DNA of 64,000 nucleotides from Nymphaea colorata (lineage: Eukaryota > Streptophyta > Magnoliopsida > Nymphaeales > Nymphaeaceae), in NCBI RefSeq assembly GCF_008831285.2, contig NC_045144.1:23081716-23145715 (forward strand), written 5' to 3'. The notes beneath the pieces were generated by a model that was given only the letters and a program-made list of their open reading frames with translations, ran no database searches and was not told the DNA's origin. Position 1 is the stretch's first letter; each line of letters begins with the position of its first letter. Below, in pieces: positions 21,173 to 33,990 of the stretch. A program made the position numbers and the translations under genes.

Positions 21173-21420
21173 ATGGTTGGACTAAGAGCAATCTACGCAC
21201 CCACAAAAGGAGAATCTTGGTATGGCTACCAGCACCCTCTCTTGCTTAAAATCCATAATAAACTGAACATCTGGAAAGGGAAACCATTGAGCTATGCAGG
21301 CAGACTTTGTTTGATCAAAGTTGTTTTCTTGGCCACTCCTAATTACTGGATTTTATTGTTAAGTTTACCAACTAATATTTGCAATTCCATGGAATGATTA
21401 TTTGCTAAATTGTTGTAGGG
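21173..21420 (+). mobile_element. LINE reverse transcriptase fragment
   Basis: Translation gives 'PLLLKIHNKLNIWKGKPLSY', then 'AGRLCLIKVVFLATPNYWI'. This is the conserved 'KI..KL..WK...LS.AGR..LI' segment just after the catalytic core of plant L1-type RT. Only this section survives, ending at a stop after 'ICNSME'. Confidence 0.75.
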
Positions 21421-21889
21421 TGATTTTGGTTGATGTCATAAATTTTATCTTATTTCTTGTAGTGCTCTGTCTCAAACCGTGAACAAAGGGAGCTGTGTGG
21501 TTATTTGAAAGGTAACTGAGAAGAATTTGGTATACCTACTCTATTTATGATGTAGAGCTATTTCTTGTCATTTTATGTTCAACATCTTGCAATGATAAAT
21601 ACCTTTCCAACAAAAGTCATGGGACAACAGATGAGGAAACAGGATATTGCCGCTATAGAAGGAATTATGAGGGTTTGAAATAGAATTTACAAAGATATTT
21701 AATGAATGGTGAAATCTAGCTCATTAGCAAAATTCTGGTTTGATACCTAATGTGACAGTCCATTGATTAATTTTATCTTAGGGGAGAATTTGTTAAATGT
21801 TGTAGATGAGATAATAGAAAATATCATGTACAGTGCTTAATTACTTGATTGATGATCCTCCACAATGTGCGAATCTTCTCAACGCTTGT

Positions 21890-23435
21890 AGAAGCTTCAT
21901 ACAGCAAAAAGAATATCTGGCCATGTTATGGTTAGTTAGATTAAAGGACCCAGCAAGTAAGGATAACTTGAAGGGTTCTTGACCAACTTGACTTTCATAT
22001 AAGACAATTTTAGACAACTGTCTATCGAAGTGAACATGGTTGCATTGCTAGCATTCCTTTTTATTTTATAATGTGATATATATGCTTCCTTTGGGATATA
22101 TAAATCCCTTTTTTCTCTGTTCTTGACAACTCTGTCCTGAAAATATTTCAAGTGGCCAAGGTCTTTCATATGAAATTTGTAGCTAAACTTTCTTTCTGGT
22201 TACCTATGACTATGCGATTATCTCTATAAATCAGCAAACTATAAAGTTGTTACCTTTGCTATGTGTGAACAATGAGCAAACACACTTCAATTGAGAAAAT
22301 CCAAATTCAAGTTGGGCAGTTGAGACCAATTTTTGGGTGCCTGCTTTAGACCTTACAATGACATCATCAACTTGGAAATTCTTGTCTAACTCTTGCTACC
22401 ATATCATTATGGAGGTTGCATGTGTACTTCCTCTTGAGTTCACCATGCAAAAATGCATTGTGAACATCCATTTGAACAAAAACTAATGCATTTTAGTTGC
22501 AATCATTAGTAGACACATCGTAGTAGTAATTTTAGCAAGTGAAGCATACATTTCACTGTAAACCAACCCTCAATTTTTGAATAGCCCTTGGCTACTAGCT
22601 AGACTTTGCACCATTTGATTTCTTCATTCACTTTATACTTTAGTCGATAAATCCACTCACAGACGATTGGCTTAATTCCAGGAAGAAGATAAACTAAAAT
22701 CCAAGTTTCTTTTGCTTCCAATGCATTAAACTCTTCGATCATTTCTTGATGCTAACTTTGATCTTTCAGAACCTAATTGCAGGAAGTTGTATCTTGAGGC
22801 ACATTCAATAGAAATGAATGATGATCTAGTGGAAATGTGGAGAATGACAACAATATGTATAGCATGTTCAGTATTTAGTGGTTCTGAGATCAAATTTTGT
22901 TCATGATCAATTTCTACATACCTATCTCTGCTAGAGATTTTTTTTTTCTTTCTAAATCAAATACAATGTACACTTTTTTCCCAAATACATGGCCCAGTAA
23001 AATACATCTTCATTCTAACATCAAATTTTGAAGTCGAGTTCAAGTTGGTGGCAAAACAGGGGCATCCAAAAACCTTCATATGAGTAGAGGATGGTTTTAG
23101 ATTGAATAAAATCTTAAATGGTGTTTTGCGTTCTAGTTTTTCACTAGAAGTCCTATTGATCAACTGCCATTTCATTCCCCCAATAAACACAAAGGTAAAT
23201 TTGCTTGATGTTTGAGAGCATGAGTGACGTCAAGTATGTGCAAAGGCTACCCCTCTACAACACCAAATTGTTGTGGTGTGTAGGGGCAGCCATGATAGTG
23301 TAATATTTTTTACTTTGTAGAAAATAATTCAAATTATGTGTAAAAAATTCAACACCCTTGTCAGTTTTGAACTTTAATTTGCTGCTTTTAAATTCGTTCT
23401 CAATCATAGTCACAAAACTATATATAACATACCTT
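21890..23435 (-). mobile_element. Copia element D: integrase and RT fragments
   Basis: On the minus strand, integrase remnants at 23430-22950 include a 'GVEFF' remnant, 'NLPLC', 'LINRTSSEKLERKTPFKILF', 'HMKVFGCPCFATNL' and 'SKFDVR'. RT remnants at 22900-21936 end with 'MKDLGHLKYF...VVKNREKRDLYIPKEAYI'. Both gag and RNase H ends are missing. Frames are interrupted throughout. Sequence differs clearly from elements A and C. Confidence 0.75.
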
Positions 23436-23441
23436 CTCCTT

Positions 23442-23640
23442 GATGCATTCTTTACATCATTGCTTAGTTAAGTTCACTTTGTGAACTTTGTTGGCTTGGT
23501 TAATCAGTTTTTACTAAGTCAACTTTGTCAAGTTTATTATTGAGAATTATTTTGGACGTTGGGACTCTATCGGTTTTTCTCCACATAAATTGTTCGGGTT
23601 TGGATCTAAGTTATATCTAAGGCCCACATTTTTGCCTACA
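23442..23640 (+). repeat. Partial LTR of the Copia C family
   Basis: It matches the last ~200 bp of the element C LTR (for example 'ttaagttcactttgtgaac', 'gagaattattttggacgt', 'gtttggatctaagttatat') and ends 'cctaca' as that LTR does. It is not followed by the tRNA-Met primer site. It is a truncated solo or element-end relic, abutting element D. Confidence 0.85.
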
Positions 23641-25990
23641 ATCAGACCATGCATTTAATGTTCTGTCACGTCAAATGAGATCATAACAGTTGGAAGGTTT
23701 CAATTTTCTTTTTCATATTAATCACCCTTTTTCTTTTTCATATCATAAGACTTTTGCTAAATAGAAATTTTGCTAAAAACTGAAAGAGAGGGATGGCTTT
23801 GTTGGGTGAGTTTATTTTTTGCTGAAATGACATCAATTGTTGATTTGAAATGAATAAAAAGACTTGCTTTGGAATGGAATGAAAAAGAAAAATCTAAGTA
23901 AGAGATTTATTTTTTCTATCATATAGTGGAAATCAAAATATTGGCATGGAATATTTAGGAAAGCAATAACATAATTTTTTAAAACTTTTACAAAGAGACA
24001 GACCTCTTACTGAATTTCTTGAATTTTCCGCATAAAATTTAATTACCATGTGTTTGAATGATTTTAAATAGTTTTATTTCAAAAATACATTCCCTCGGTT
24101 TTTTAATCTTGTTATCCATCAGCCTAACATTACTAATTTATATTATCTAGGCAACATGCACTGGGAAGGAGTGCGCCTATATTTACTGTGAAGAAATGAA
24201 AAGGATTAAGAAATGTACCCTTGATATGTAGCTCTAACTAACAACTTTTATTCTTGAACCAACATGTTGCGACAAAAACAAAATAGAGAAATTTTCATGG
24301 ATATTCTCTCTTTATAAAGGTGATGCATTGGAGGAAAAATAAATTTTCCAAAAGTTGATGACAAATTATATGATTTTCAGAAAATTAGACATTATAATAT
24401 GAAGGAAGAGTGATTTTAAAACCTTTTTTTTGTCTCAACTAGAATAAATTCAACTATGTAATTACTTAATATAACAAAAACTTATGTGAACATATAAAAT
24501 TAAAAAGTCAAAAAAGTATATTTGAAAAAGACTTTGATTAAAATAGTAGCAACTATATCTAACATTAATAAACCTTGTACAAAAATATTATTTACTTGTT
24601 TTCTTTTCTATGAATGTTTACAATCCTGAATTTGTGATTCATTTATTGAAAATACATAATTTGAAATGTAAGAAACATAATCATAAACATTAACATAGAC
24701 GATGTTTTACCCCAAGTCCCAGAGTAGCCGTGAACCCCGCTGTCAAGCGAAAGGGGAGAGGGCCTTTGGCCTATTCATAGTATCTTCAATTTAAAACCAT
24801 ATTTCTTTATTTTGAGGCTATCAATTTGTTCAGATTGCTTCTTTCTATTGATTTTGTGTCCTGTGATTAGTGTAGGTATTTTTGCCATTTAACTTTTGGC
24901 AAGATGGATTGTCCCAAAATGACCGAAGACCCCCCATTCTCCTTGCTTCTGGGGTCCTGGGCTACATCAGATCTGGGTGGCCCAAGGTACGGTACACCCT
25001 TCAACTTGAGTGTCAGGATCCCACTTTTCACAGTCCAGGAATGTAAAACCCAAGAGAATCAAACAAGCAACATGTATGCTACATGTCTGCCCATGCAACC
25101 AATTATGCTATGCCCCTTGATGCATATTGGATGAGTAACTTAATGCTCAATTTAACAAAGAAAAATTTCCAGCTAAGGATATGCTAGGTGGTAGCTAGGC
25201 TAGCTACTTTTATTCCCAAAAAAAAAGATAAAGAGAGCAAAAATTTTTTCACGCATCAGGCACTAAGTGAAACACAACGATGAGAAAAGGCAGCTAGACC
25301 AATTATATCTGCATAAGACTCTCCTTCTTTAGAATTTACTACCCCCCACCCCAAAAAAAAAAAAACCCTATACCGGTAGTGGCAAAGCTATATTGATGAA
25401 AAGTAACCCTGGTTGTTGAAATCCATCATGAATGAAAAAACAAAACCAAATGTAATAGTAAAATTTTATAAAGTATTTAAATCATGCATACATCTAATGA
25501 AAATAAAGCTACATCAATATTTGTAGCAGGCCACACCAATTCTGATGCTCATCCCTGTTCCGTACATTGAAGTAACTACATATAGTGTTGACACAATTCA
25601 AATTCTATAAGTTACCATTTGAATGTAAACCGTCTTAAGGCTGTAAGAACAAGAAATAATCAAAGTTGATATCCATAAAAAGAGCATATGAGAAGCAAAC
25701 ATAAATGTATTTCTGTAGTACCTCAATAGCACAAGTGGTAAGCAATGTGTAAAGTACACAACAATTTCCTAAACAACAATTTTGAGCCTTCATCACCAAT
25801 AGGTAACTTTCTTGTCATCAAATTGATGATTTTCTAACAAATTTACTAATGAAGTCTGTAAAAAAAACAAAAAAAAAAGTGAAGGCTGCATAAAAAATTT
25901 GCATTAAGAAAATTTGTAGAGGCCACCTAAAATTTAGTAGATTACATATTTCATAGATGAAATTTGAAACATAACCCAACGTAGAATTGG
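23641..25990. other. AT-rich, no gene recognised
   Basis: No protein domain, RNA gene or clear repeat seen. Poly-A runs occur near 25355. Open frames are short and without signatures. Confidence 0.5.
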
Positions 25991-26007
25991 CTGATTACAA
26001 TCTTAAA

Positions 26008-26161
26008 TGCCCAAGATGATGGCTCTATAGCCAATAGAATGGTGTTCACTAGATAGGGTGGTAGATGATGCCTTTGATTACAATTTCTCTTGAATGAACT
26101 TCAACCCTTTAAAGACATTAATAATGCTCAAGATGAAGACTCTATAGCCAATAGAATGGTG
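26008..26161. repeat. Two-copy direct repeat, 117-bp spacing
   Basis: A 37-bp segment (containing ctctatagccaatagaatgg) occurs at 26008-26044 and 26125-26161 with three differences. Confidence 0.8.
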
Positions 26162-29100
26162 GTAGAAGTTCAGTAGTTACGGTACTGGTGATGCTTCTTG
26201 GGTTTGAGAAGCAGAGCAAGAAACCTGCAACAAATGATAAAAAGCAAACCCTTAAGCACCAATAGGTAGAAATTTGATCAATGTAAGACAACATAATTAC
26301 TTTCAAAAAATGAAGTTAAATAACACATGATAGCTACCTGAAGTGATCTATGGCAAAAGAGAGTGATGCCAATATTACAATAAACAGTCCTCTAGATGCC
26401 TTTTTGATTCACTGCCAAGTGCTATAAGAATACAAAGAAATTAACTACCAGCATGTGAAGTAGCTTTCGTGAAAATAAAAAAACAAGAAAAAGTTTATCA
26501 ATTGGGAGTAACCGATTGTTTTATCAATATTTGAACACAGGTTGAGTTCTATGGCAACTTAGTTCAATCCATCAAGGTATGAAAGCTACAAGATATAACT
26601 AGCTCAACAATAATGTTAAAATTAGGAAAGAATACATTCTATTAGGGATAATACAATCAAAGTGGTGTCAAATATTTTATGCTTCCTTGAGACCCATCTT
26701 TAATAAGTTTTCTTCTTCCAAATACAGTTTTCATGGAAATCTTGCCAGACATCAACATATTCTTCTCAAGTGAACCAGATTCAGACATCACCTTTGGATC
26801 ACTTATAAGTGCTCCTTATCAAATGTTCCTTAGTCACTCAAACTTTTTAGTTTTTGCACAAGAAAGGCCATGGAGGAAGACAACATACCTGAACTTCTAC
26901 TTCCTCATACATCTCTTGTTACAGATGCTTATGCTCTAGGATTGGTAGTCTTTGCATCTGGTTTTGCAAATGACAATACTTTAAGCTATCATTACACCTA
27001 CGATCCTGTGGTTGAATGTTTGTCTATTTGCACCCCTCCTATCATGAAGGTGTCGATTGAGTGTGGGTATTTATGTGAAGCAAAAGAATTTCAAATTGAT
27101 TTTTGAGAAAAATTTTAAGAGAAAAGGATCTGCCAATCGCTACGAGATCCAACCATTCTAGCTGCCTTTAACAAGAGTAAATGGACCAAGGACAAAGTAT
27201 TTCTCGGATCATGTACAAGTCCTTTGATGCAATTCAATATGCTTGTGGATAGAGGTTTGAAATTGAAATTAAAATTTCATTTTGATCTTGGTTTTGAACA
27301 AGTGATTTCTAGACTTTTTTTGGGTAAATAAGAATAAAATTTGCACAAGTTGTTTGAAAAATTAACTTGATTTGGAAGCTATTTGAAAATTGAACTTGTT
27401 TGTTTAGGAAATTGGTAAATTCTTTGAAAAAAATACAAAAATTTAGCAATGTTTAAATTGGAATTCATTTTTTTGGCAAAAAAAATGTGCCACTGGATGG
27501 CAAGGGTATTGAAAATTGACTTGGATCGTGGTTTTGACCCAAAATTTTGGAGTTTTGCTTGATAATTTTAGCAATTTTGAATTGAAATATTGGATAGAAA
27601 ATTGAAAATTTGTTTAGAAAATTTGAGAATTTGGAGATGGAGATCTAATTCTTTGTTGTGAACTCAAGGTTACTGCATTATTTTGGATTGAAATTGACAT
27701 CAAATTGTGTTCAAGTTTTTGGGAAATCATTAAGCTCAATTATCAATTGTATTGATTTTGGACACAAGATAACTAAGTTTTCTTAGCAAATAGATTAATT
27801 TTTAAATCTCTTTTTGCCAAATCACATGATTAGGTTTAAGAGATATGAACTTGATTTCAAGTGAATTCCATTTTTAGTGAAGAATTAGGTGCAAATGAAA
27901 CTCACTCTTCTGATGGAAAGTAGATTCCAAAATATTAGAAAATATATTGTTTTCAATTTTTTTTGGGAAAATTAGGATATGATGCTTATGTCTTCTTTTG
28001 AAACTAAGTGAGATTTCCATGTTCTTATTGCAATATGACTTCTCCACTTTTTGCAGTTTGAAATAGGATCACTTATTCTTTTGAGAATGTGCATGTGTGC
28101 AATTGATTTTGGTGTGTGAATGCATGAAAGAAGAAGAGAAACTGTATGAGACATTCATTTGTCTCTCTCACACAATTTCTCATGATTCAACGTAAATATT
28201 CATTTCATAATCTACACATACAAAGATTGATTTTTAGTTAGAATGTAGGACTTTTTCTAAGTGTGCTTGATATATTATTAAGTACAAGAGTAAGAGAGGC
28301 AGTCCACCAGTTTGAGATATGAAAATTATATAACTGATATTGAAATCAACCTTTAAAATATATGGGAGACGTGGACAACATCCACTTTTGTCATAAAATA
28401 ACCATAAAATCAGATTTTATATAGCAAAAAATCAAAATATCGATTCTAAGAGAGCTTGTTCCTTAGAACATGATGGCAAAACATTGAAATTTTTCTTGTC
28501 TTTTTATAAGTTAAGCATTTGAATCAGCAAGATCCTCTTGAAGGCACGCTCACATTCGTGTTGGGCATTCATATTGGGCTTAGACATTAAGTTTTGGAAG
28601 CTTTCTTTTCAATAAGGTTAACGATTTTTGTTGCTAAAAGGTTCATCCATTCTTGGACGTTTTCCACAGATTTGACCTCCTTTTTGGAATAAATGAAAAT
28701 GAGGTCTTGAATATGATTTTAGAGTATTTTGAGATGTTGATTAATCCCCTTCAAATCTAGAAATGTATGAATGAAACCAAAAACTCTTTAAAATGTTCTT
28801 ACGGTACCAGTTTTGAATGAGATTAGAACTTTCTCTAGTTCTAAAGAAAGTACCTAAGTTGTGGCTAATAATTAACGTTACAATGACTTCAAACTATGAA
28901 GTTTTAAGCTAAGTTTCATGACATCAAGGTCTGACTTCAGTAATATGCATGCACTTTAATGCATGTATTGCTGGAATAGACAAGGTTTTGACACTAAATA
29001 TTAAATAATCTTGTTGTTTTGAACTACGAAGACCAACATGATGATTTCCTTTCTTTAATCCAGTTTTAAAATGCGTTCCAACCTGATTTTAGATAAGAAA

Positions 29101-29990
29101 ATGAGTTTCAATAAGAGGTTGTACATGTATAGAATATATATATACCTGTTTTGGATCTTATAATGAGAATATAATAAGGGACCTCGTAGCACACAAACCA
29201 TGATATTTCATGGCTAGACTTTTTATGTGAGAAGAGTGAAAACAAGTTTCTAATCTTCACTACCATCCTTAATAAATTAGATCATGAATGCATGAATCAA
29301 AATGAGTCAAAATAGAAGAAATTAAGAGAATGCTTAAGCAAGTTTCTCTGATTTTTGCCATGTGAGGGTGGATCAAATTCAAGAGAATCCATCCATCCCT
29401 AATAGGCCATTTTGTTATATATTGCAGCAAATATGTCTCTCTCTCACCATGGAACCCCGTCATGGCGAAGTGTTAAAAATGAGTTTAGGCATGCTATTTC
29501 TGAAAGGGGTGTGGCCTTGGGGCTCTTTGACAAGATAGATCCATGGGTTTGCTTTTTAGAAAATTTGATTCATGCATGAAGAAAGCATTACAATGTACAC
29601 TGGAAGCTCATCCTTGCTGGACATTATTCCCAGCCACGGATAAGAACTTAAAATGAAACTCTCCCACGAATATTGAACTTGAAAATAAATAGTAAAAAGT
29701 GAAAATAAATGAAGAACAAGCTAGAATCACCCCTACTTGTGCTCACCCTCGGTGTTTGGAACTTGTCTTTTGCTTGTTCTCTAAATCAAGCAATCATACA
29801 AGAATGCAAGCTTGGATTTGAGTTAGTAAAGCTAAAAAAAGAAGGTCTTCTTGCTAAAAATGGGAGACAAAGATGATTTTTCTACTAGAAATCCTAAGCA
29901 AGAGTCCAATGAAGTACCTTAGCTTAGCAAATCCAGAAGCAAAGAAAAGCGAAAATGAGAGAAAGGGGGAGAGAGCTTGGACAATGGCAG
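26162..29990. other. AT-rich, no gene recognised
   Basis: Two overlapping short frames at 26733-27106 have no family signature. The 27200-27650 part is dominated by runs such as 'aaattgaa' and 'ttggaaa'. No transposon ends were found. Part of 29600-30400 has a pyrimidine-rich, LTR-like appearance on the minus strand, but no partner LTR was seen. Confidence 0.4.
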
Positions 29991-30007
29991 CTGCTCATCT
30001 TTTTGTC

Positions 30008-30072
30008 TCCTTCTCTTCTTCTTCTTCTTCTTCTTCTTCTTCTTCTTCTTTTTCTTCTTCTTCTACTTCTTC
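30008..30072. repeat. (TTC)n microsatellite
   Basis: About 65 bp of TTC repeats with a few interruptions. Any frame across it reads poly-Ser on + or poly-Arg on -, which is an artefact of the repeat. Confidence 0.95.
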
Positions 30073-30159
30073 TGCAACAAAACGGGAAGGGAAAGAGAGA
30101 GAACAAGTGTTAGAATATGAAAATCGTCCCCCCTCTCCCCCTTCCTCGGGGGTTTAATA

Positions 30160-31580
30160 TATTTTTTTTTCTTTTTTTCTTTTTGACTTTGATTTTGCCT
30201 AAAATGGAGGAGCAAGGGCGGGTCGTGCCCCTCTTGCTTTTGATTTTTTTCAAAAGTTTTTGAAATAGAAAATCCCGCTCCTTGGGATGGCCCACCCTTG
30301 TGAAGTGACATGGACCAACCAATGGTTGGTCACTTAGGTGGAAAGATGGCCATCATTGCTTGTGTGATGTGGCTGCCACATCACCCATGCTAATTCCCAA
30401 AAAAAATTAATATTTTCTTATTTCAAGGATGGTCTTCAACACTTCTAAGTTGAATGCAAAATAGCTTATCCTTCAAGTTACCATCAACAAGCACACGCAA
30501 GAACTATCATTATTGATGTTCAGATATAGTATGGAAGACTGAAAAACATGAAAATCACTCAATCCATAAAAAAAACCATAATTTTGATATTCTAATTACA
30601 GATAAAATCTGGAGTTGTAATGAAGAAGGAAAAAGAGAGGTCGTTACTAAGATAATTGATGCAAAACGTTAGGTCTTTAACTGCTGGCTAAACAGCATGA
30701 TCCTCCCACTTTCCTTGTGCTTCAGGATCTTCACGTTCTCCATATCCCTTTCTTTCCATTGATTTCCTTTCAGGTGAAATTCACAAAGTTTCACCTTCTA
30801 AAAAGAACAACCCCATGTGATGGATTCTTGTATTGGACTCAATCTCGTCAAATCAAATGTTTGGTTGTAAGAGAAAAACATAATGCAGCTAGAGTAATAC
30901 CTCTATTACTATCCTCAAGATTTTCAAGGGGTGAATTGAACAACACTAACATGTGGACCTAAAAAAGTGTCGACAAACAGACACACAAGCATTTGCAGAA
31001 AATCATCAAAGAAACTCTTCAAACACCCATCAACAAACTTAATGTCCCCTAGAAAACACACAGATCTCTCTATAAATGAAAGAAATGTGCAAGAAGACCC
31101 TAGGCACATGCCCTAACCTCGTGAAACCAAATTCTTGTGCCAACCACAGATGCCCATCATCTATACATGCAATGATATGTAGAGATGCTTCATGACATTC
31201 ACCACTATATTTCATCGCTATAAACCATCACCCGTATAGGCCTAGAAAATCCCACATGTTCTCTTGTTTCACATACATCTGTCTTCTACTGTTGCGGATA
31301 TTTTTGCCCTCCAGCATGGCTCTTGTTTTTTCCAGCCTGGTTGTTGAAACTGATCCAAGCTTCATGTGGGTCTCCATGAATTTCTGCTGCAAGAATAGCT
31401 ATCTCCCCTTGACCCTGCTATTTCCAAATTTCTCTATGCATGTCTTTCGAAACACTAACCAGTTGCACATAACTCTCTCCAAACCCTTTCACCTATTTGA
31501 CCAATTATATGTGTTATTTCTACCAATTTGTTCACATTAATAAATTGGAAAAAGCACTTCAAAGGTTGCTAATTTGGGAC
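30160..31580. other. No gene recognised
   Basis: Pyrimidine runs at 30160-30190 and otherwise unassigned sequence. An open frame at 31256-31540 is hydrophobic but has no family match. Confidence 0.4.
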
Positions 31581-31584
31581 ATTA

Positions 31585-31720
31585 GGGGCTCGTTTGGTAA
31601 GTAGAACAGTTTGTAACTGTTATGTGAATCTGCCATAAAAATCTTTCTAAGGTGTTCTATGAATCTACTCCATCTTTGAACCATATTCATGAAACATTTA
31701 TCTTAAGGGGATTTTGTCTC
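31585..31720. mobile_element. Left end of a Tourist-like MITE (right end not found)
   Basis: It starts GGGGCTCGTTTGGTAAGTAG, preceded by TTA (31582-31584). The terminus and TTA target match PIF/Harbinger Tourist-like MITEs and resemble the element at 33498-33659 ('aagtagaacagt.tgtaact'). The opposite inverted end was not identified, so the right coordinate is a guess. Confidence 0.4.
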
Positions 31721-32925
31721 ATTGAAATGCCCCATCATTTCTGTAGCGGAACAGTTGACGGAAGGATCCATTCCAACTCCGTAAGCACACACATGTATAG
31801 GCTCATATGCCAAAAAAAAATACCTTAACAGCCTTATTCCTATCAGTTTACATGAAAATGTCCCAAAAACTGCCATATAGCTTTTGACAACCTTAGGTAT
31901 CTGACCTCCAAAGCTAACAACTCTTAGAATTTCAAATACCATTTCGTATTAGACCTTTTCTTCTGGAAATAGTACTATAGGATAAATTTGCAAAAACTGC
32001 ATCTTTAGCTAGCATGCCTTACAATGAAGCTTTTCCTCCTTCAGAAGAGAGACTAGTCTAATTGAGCTGCAAACCTTGCTACTCCACTCTTATTCCAATA
32101 CACTACCTTAATGTGGTTCATCCTCATGGCTCCTTCACATTAATAAATCATATGATATACGACTTGCATAATATTTTCACAAAGCATAATGTCCCTAGTC
32201 CAGATAACATATATGTCAAAATAATGATGAATAATAATGTAAAAATCTTGCTTATCGAAACAGTAATGCACCAATTTTCTAATGCAACAGCCAACAAAGA
32301 TTATATATCGATTCACTATTATTGTTTGTTCCCTGTTAAGGAACCACAAGAACTTTGAAATCAAGATGCCCTCATCAACTTTGAAATTGTTTTGGACTTT
32401 TAATAGAGACTGAAGCTTCATCAGTGTTTTATTTATCAACATGCCATCTAGATTAATGAAGACCTTCTATATATTATTTTACACTTTTCTTATATTTTAC
32501 GCATTAATTCAATCATGTGACCACATATTTTTTCTCATAGGTAGCATATGTAATTAAAATAAACATGTTGATCAGTGTCCCTCTTCACGGATGGGCCAAA
32601 TCAAAAGTTTACTTGTGATATTCAAGTAGTTAGGTTTCATGACTGACTTGATTCAAGAAAATTTTAGGTTTTCGCAAGTTATGCTTGTGCAAACTGGTCA
32701 TTCCCTTATCTTTGCATAGAATTTATATTTATTTCTCCACTGCTCCTTGCTTTGTGTCTTTTCCTGCTAGGTGATATATCCTTCTTGGCTCTCCGCCTGT
32801 TGATTTTTCCCACCAAAAGGGTCCTTCTTGTTTGAGGCACCTTTGAACCCTTCTATACATAGTTGCATCTTTCTTGTGTCTTTCTTTAGTCCTTGCACCT
32901 TAGACTGATCCTTTTCATTCCTGTA
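31721..32925. other. No gene recognised
   Basis: AT-rich. Two ~98-100-codon frames on opposite strands (32062-32358 and 32140-32442) overlap each other and lack signatures. Confidence 0.4.
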
Positions 32926-33088
32926 GAGGCTGTTTGGCAGCAGGGACACTTTGTGAGTGTCTTATAAACCTACCTCAAGGTTTGAGGTAGATTCATGAAA
33001 CACTAAAACTGTTGTCCATGAATATTCCCCTATATTTGGAGCAGGTTCAAGGGACATCCACAGAATGTTTCTTCTCCCAAACAACCTC
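32926..33088. mobile_element. Tourist-like MITE, 163 bp
   Basis: Inverted ends GAGGCTGTTTGG and CCAAACAACCTC (one mismatch), flanked by GTA on the left and TTA on the right, a possibly mutated 3-bp TWA target. Size and ends match the PIF/Harbinger MITE pattern and the neighbour at 33498. Confidence 0.6.
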
Positions 33089-33497
33089 TTATTGATGAGA
33101 AAAGGACATCTCTTGGTGCTCCTAAAAGGACATGAATCCAGGAAGGGGATCCAGTGCCACCCCCTCTTGCAAATTGTAAAGAGGAAAGAAGGGCTTCAGT
33201 TAGGAATAAGGGGGGTGTATACTTGGATTATAATGCTACCATTAGTTGTACAAACATTGTCAAAGAAAGGATATTCAAAGATAACTTCTCTTGTTTTTTA
33301 GCAGTATGTTGAATGGCACCTGCACATTTGTCTTCTTGGACTCCATTATCGGGTAGTGAATACCTGAGCCCAAAATAGCACAGTCTTGTGCCTCACACCA
33401 ATACCAATCATTTGAGTACTGGAGGTCTCCCCTCTAATGATCCCATTCTACCGAATGCTAGCCATTTTCTATCTAATCCCCTGTTTCCTCCTTTTTA

Positions 33498-33659
33498 AGG
33501 TATGTTTTGCTAAGTAGAACAGTAGGTAACTATTCCATTGATATGGCTCAAATATTAGGGAAGTTTTGTGGCACATGTTAAAAAGTGTACAATCAATCAA
33601 CCCCAACTTTCTCATGGATTATGTATAGTTACAAACTGTTCCATATACCAAACGGGCCT
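33498..33659. mobile_element. Tourist-like MITE, 162 bp, TTA target duplication
   Basis: It starts AGGTATGTTTTGCTAAGTAG and ends CCATATACCAAACGGGCCT. The ends are imperfect inverted repeats of about 30 bp ('gaacagt.ggtaact' against 'agttacaaactgttc'). It is flanked by TTA at 33495-33497 and 33660-33662. Non-coding. Confidence 0.7.
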
Positions 33660-33990
33660 TTAGGACTTATCAATTTTTCAACTTTGGTTTGTGGGTCTTC
33701 TACCCAAACTTCAACACTTGAATTGTGTGGGGAGGGACTTATCTACAAAAAGCAATCAAATGCATCACAGCTTCATATCTAAGAAGTGCCAAAACCTGAA
33801 CATAGAGAAGATAAATTTCTTGTTTATAAAATCTCCCTTTCCTAGTGCCAACTTAAGAAAGCGGATGAGCGCAAATCTTATGGAGACATACACGTTGGTC
33901 TAATGAACGCTAGTCTCTCAAATTTTTTGAAAAAGGGAACCGAAAAGAAAAGATTTTGGGATTTGATAAAGCTCAAACCGAATGATTTGT

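Noticed and set aside
29873-30157. 94-codon frame with a long poly-Ser stretch
   Set aside because: The Ser run is the (TTC)n microsatellite; no domain lies on either side.
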